Source of the DNA: Solobacterium sp.
GTDB taxonomy: Bacteria > Bacillota_I > Bacilli_A > Erysipelotrichales > Erysipelotrichaceae
Assembly: GCA_017514645.1 (NCBI GenBank)
Contig: JAFWJP010000034.1
Coordinates: 1 to 12,780 of the forward strand
Direction of reading: 5' to 3'
Length of the DNA: 12,780 nt
The notes beneath the pieces were generated by a model. It worked only from the letters and a program-made list of their open reading frames with translations, did not search any database and was not told the origin of the DNA. Positions 11,724-12,780 of the stretch are shown piece by piece; position 1 is the stretch's first letter, and the number at the start of each line of letters is the position of its first letter. Made by a program: the position numbers and the translations under genes.

Positions 11724-12780
11724 ACAAAGTGAGAGACAATAGATTAAAAAAACAGGACACCATCTATATTATTGTTTTCATTATGATTGTGGCACTTCAG
11801 GTCTGGAAATCTCATATCGGCCCAGGATATACAGATGAGCATTTCTATCTGGCGGTTGCGGATCGTGTCGCTAAAGGTGATGCCATGCTGTATGATATCT
11901 GGGATATCGGGCAGCTTATGGTTTTTTTCACCTTCCCTTTGGTGAAATTGTTCCGCTTTGTGACCGGAGGAACAGAAGAAATTGTGTTAGCTTCCAGATT
12001 GGTGTACGTTCTTTTTACAATGGGAATTGGTACTGGTATTTACCTTAAGTTCCGAAAGGATTCGCATTGGTCAGTTCTTTCAGCAGCCATTTTTATGCTA
12101 TACACTCCATTCAATATTATGGCTTTGTCCTATAATACGTTAGCAATTGGTTTTACTATACTTGGCCTTCTGTTTTATCCTCGCAACCATATGCGTGCCT
12201 TTAATCTTTATATGTGCGGTGTTTTTATGGCATCGGCTGTATTGAATAGTCCATATTATATTTTGATGTATCTGTTTCTAAGTGTTGTAATGGTTTTCAA
12301 TCGCAGAATTGTACCTGTTCGTTCATGGTTTTGGATCAGTGCCGGTGCTTTTTCACTTGCCGGTGTATTTATGGTTTTCGTTTTGTCACACGCTCCATTG
12401 GCAGGTATTATTGCAAATTTACCGAATCTGGTGGATCCGCAGCATAGTACAAACAGTTTAGTTGTTTTTGCGGAAAACGGAGGAAGATTAATACTTGCAT
12501 ACCGCTGGTTTATGATAGCATTTGTTTCTGAATTGATACTGACTTTGGTCTGGAGAAATGATGGGGCAAAAAAGCAAAAGCTGATAGATTACTCAATCAT
12601 CATTAATACGATTGCGATTATCTATGTGACAGTTCTTAGACCTTATTACCCTTTAACAGGGGGATTTACGATTATTCTGATACCTTTTGCGATTATTGGA
12701 ATTGAGGGCTGTATTCTTCATAAACAGGACTATTATATTGTCAGTTGCTTTATTGCATCATTGATTCTTGCTTTCTGTAT
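11720..12780 (+). CDS. Polytopic membrane protein, probable GT-C (PMT/GT39-like) glycosyltransferase, 3' truncated by the window
   Basis: An open frame starts at ATG 11720, overlapping the Nudix stop (ATGA), and continues for 353 codons without a stop to the window edge. A basic N-terminus is followed by a first helix at about 14-29. Then comes an external loop with TDEHFYLAVADRVAKGD and YDIWDIGQ (38-65). The Asp39-Glu40 pair after helix 1 and the D-W-D segment resemble GT-C glycosyltransferases that use polyprenyl-phosphate sugars. At least seven further hydrophobic segments follow (near 66-80, 90-109, 116-132, 138-153, 160-175, 178-195, 203-225, 258-278). These enzymes decorate cell-surface polymers or proteins. 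GC content falls to about 37-38% in two lines counted by eye, against about 62% in a line of the adjacent Nudix gene. Codons such as TTA, ATA and AGA become common. The glycosyltransferase assignment is tentative. Confidence 0.72.
   Translation, partial: MNKVRDNRLKKQDTIYIIVFIMIVALQVWKSHIGPGYTDEHFYLAVADRVAKGDAMLYDIWDIGQLMVFFTFPLVKLFRFVTGGTEEIVLASRLVYVLFTMGIGTGIYLKFRKDSHWSVLSAAIFMLYTPFNIMALSYNTLAIGFTILGLLFYPRNHMRAFNLYMCGVFMASAVLNSPYYILMYLFLSVVMVFNRRIVPVRSWFWISAGAFSLAGVFMVFVLSHAPLAGIIANLPNLVDPQHSTNSLVVFAENGGRLILAYRWFMIAFVSELILTLVWRNDGAKKQKLIDYSIIINTIAIIYVTVLRPYYPLTGGFTIILIPFAIIGIEGCILHKQDYYIVSCFIASLILAFC

Overview
The window is about 12.8 kb of gene-dense chromosomal DNA. It most likely comes from a low-to-moderate GC Gram-positive anaerobe of the Bacillota. 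The HU protein, the Lgt-like protein with a GCFCAGCCYG core and the M15 carboxypeptidase with a long helical linker would fit an erysipelotrichial or clostridial gut bacterium. That placement rests on family resemblance read by eye. No rRNA, tRNA, CRISPR array, transposase or phage gene was seen, and no stretch over 100 bases between genes is empty.

Layout. (1) Plus strand, 16-1400: a membrane-anchored N-acetylmuramoyl-L-alanine amidase overlaps by 4 nt a protein that joins a probable HEPN-like domain to a CBS pair. (2) Plus strand, 1483-1776: a monocistronic HU gene with a clear promoter and a bidirectional terminator (1788-1819). That terminator is shared with a convergent D-2-hydroxyacid dehydrogenase (1820-2743, minus). 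(3) Plus strand, 2839-5531: a four-gene operon encoding a DUF308-like six-helix membrane protein, an Lgt-family membrane protein, RpiB and an exported Cys-rich protein of unknown function. It ends at a second bidirectional terminator (5533-5589). (4) Minus strand, 11009 down to 5589: a tightly packed five-gene operon. In transcription order it encodes an RlmI-like methyltransferase, an RluA-type pseudouridine synthase, an M15 (VanY-like) D,D-carboxypeptidase with an Arg-rich N-terminus, a metal-dependent amidohydrolase and an NADP-type glutamate dehydrogenase. (5) Plus strand, 11106-end: a CoA-pyrophosphatase-like Nudix hydrolase whose transcript may be leaderless. It overlaps by 4 nt a large polytopic membrane protein (GT-C/PMT-like) that runs off the window.

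Themes. Cell-envelope work recurs: the amidase, the Lgt-like protein, the M15 carboxypeptidase and the putative GT-C glycosyltransferase. The rest is RNA modification and housekeeping metabolism. Genes within operons are joined by 4-nt ATGA/GTGA overlaps or 1-13 nt gaps.

Most worth a second look: the HEPN-CBS fusion; two minus-strand promoters about 8.3 kb apart that share a 13-bp block plus an extended -10 and a Shine-Dalgarno at the very start of the mRNA; the leaderless Nudix start with an inverted repeat over its -10; an Lgt-like protein lacking two residues considered key in E. coli Lgt; and an abrupt drop in GC content and change in codon use at position 11720. I found no defence locus or clearly undescribed multi-gene system. 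Most of the window looks like core genome.
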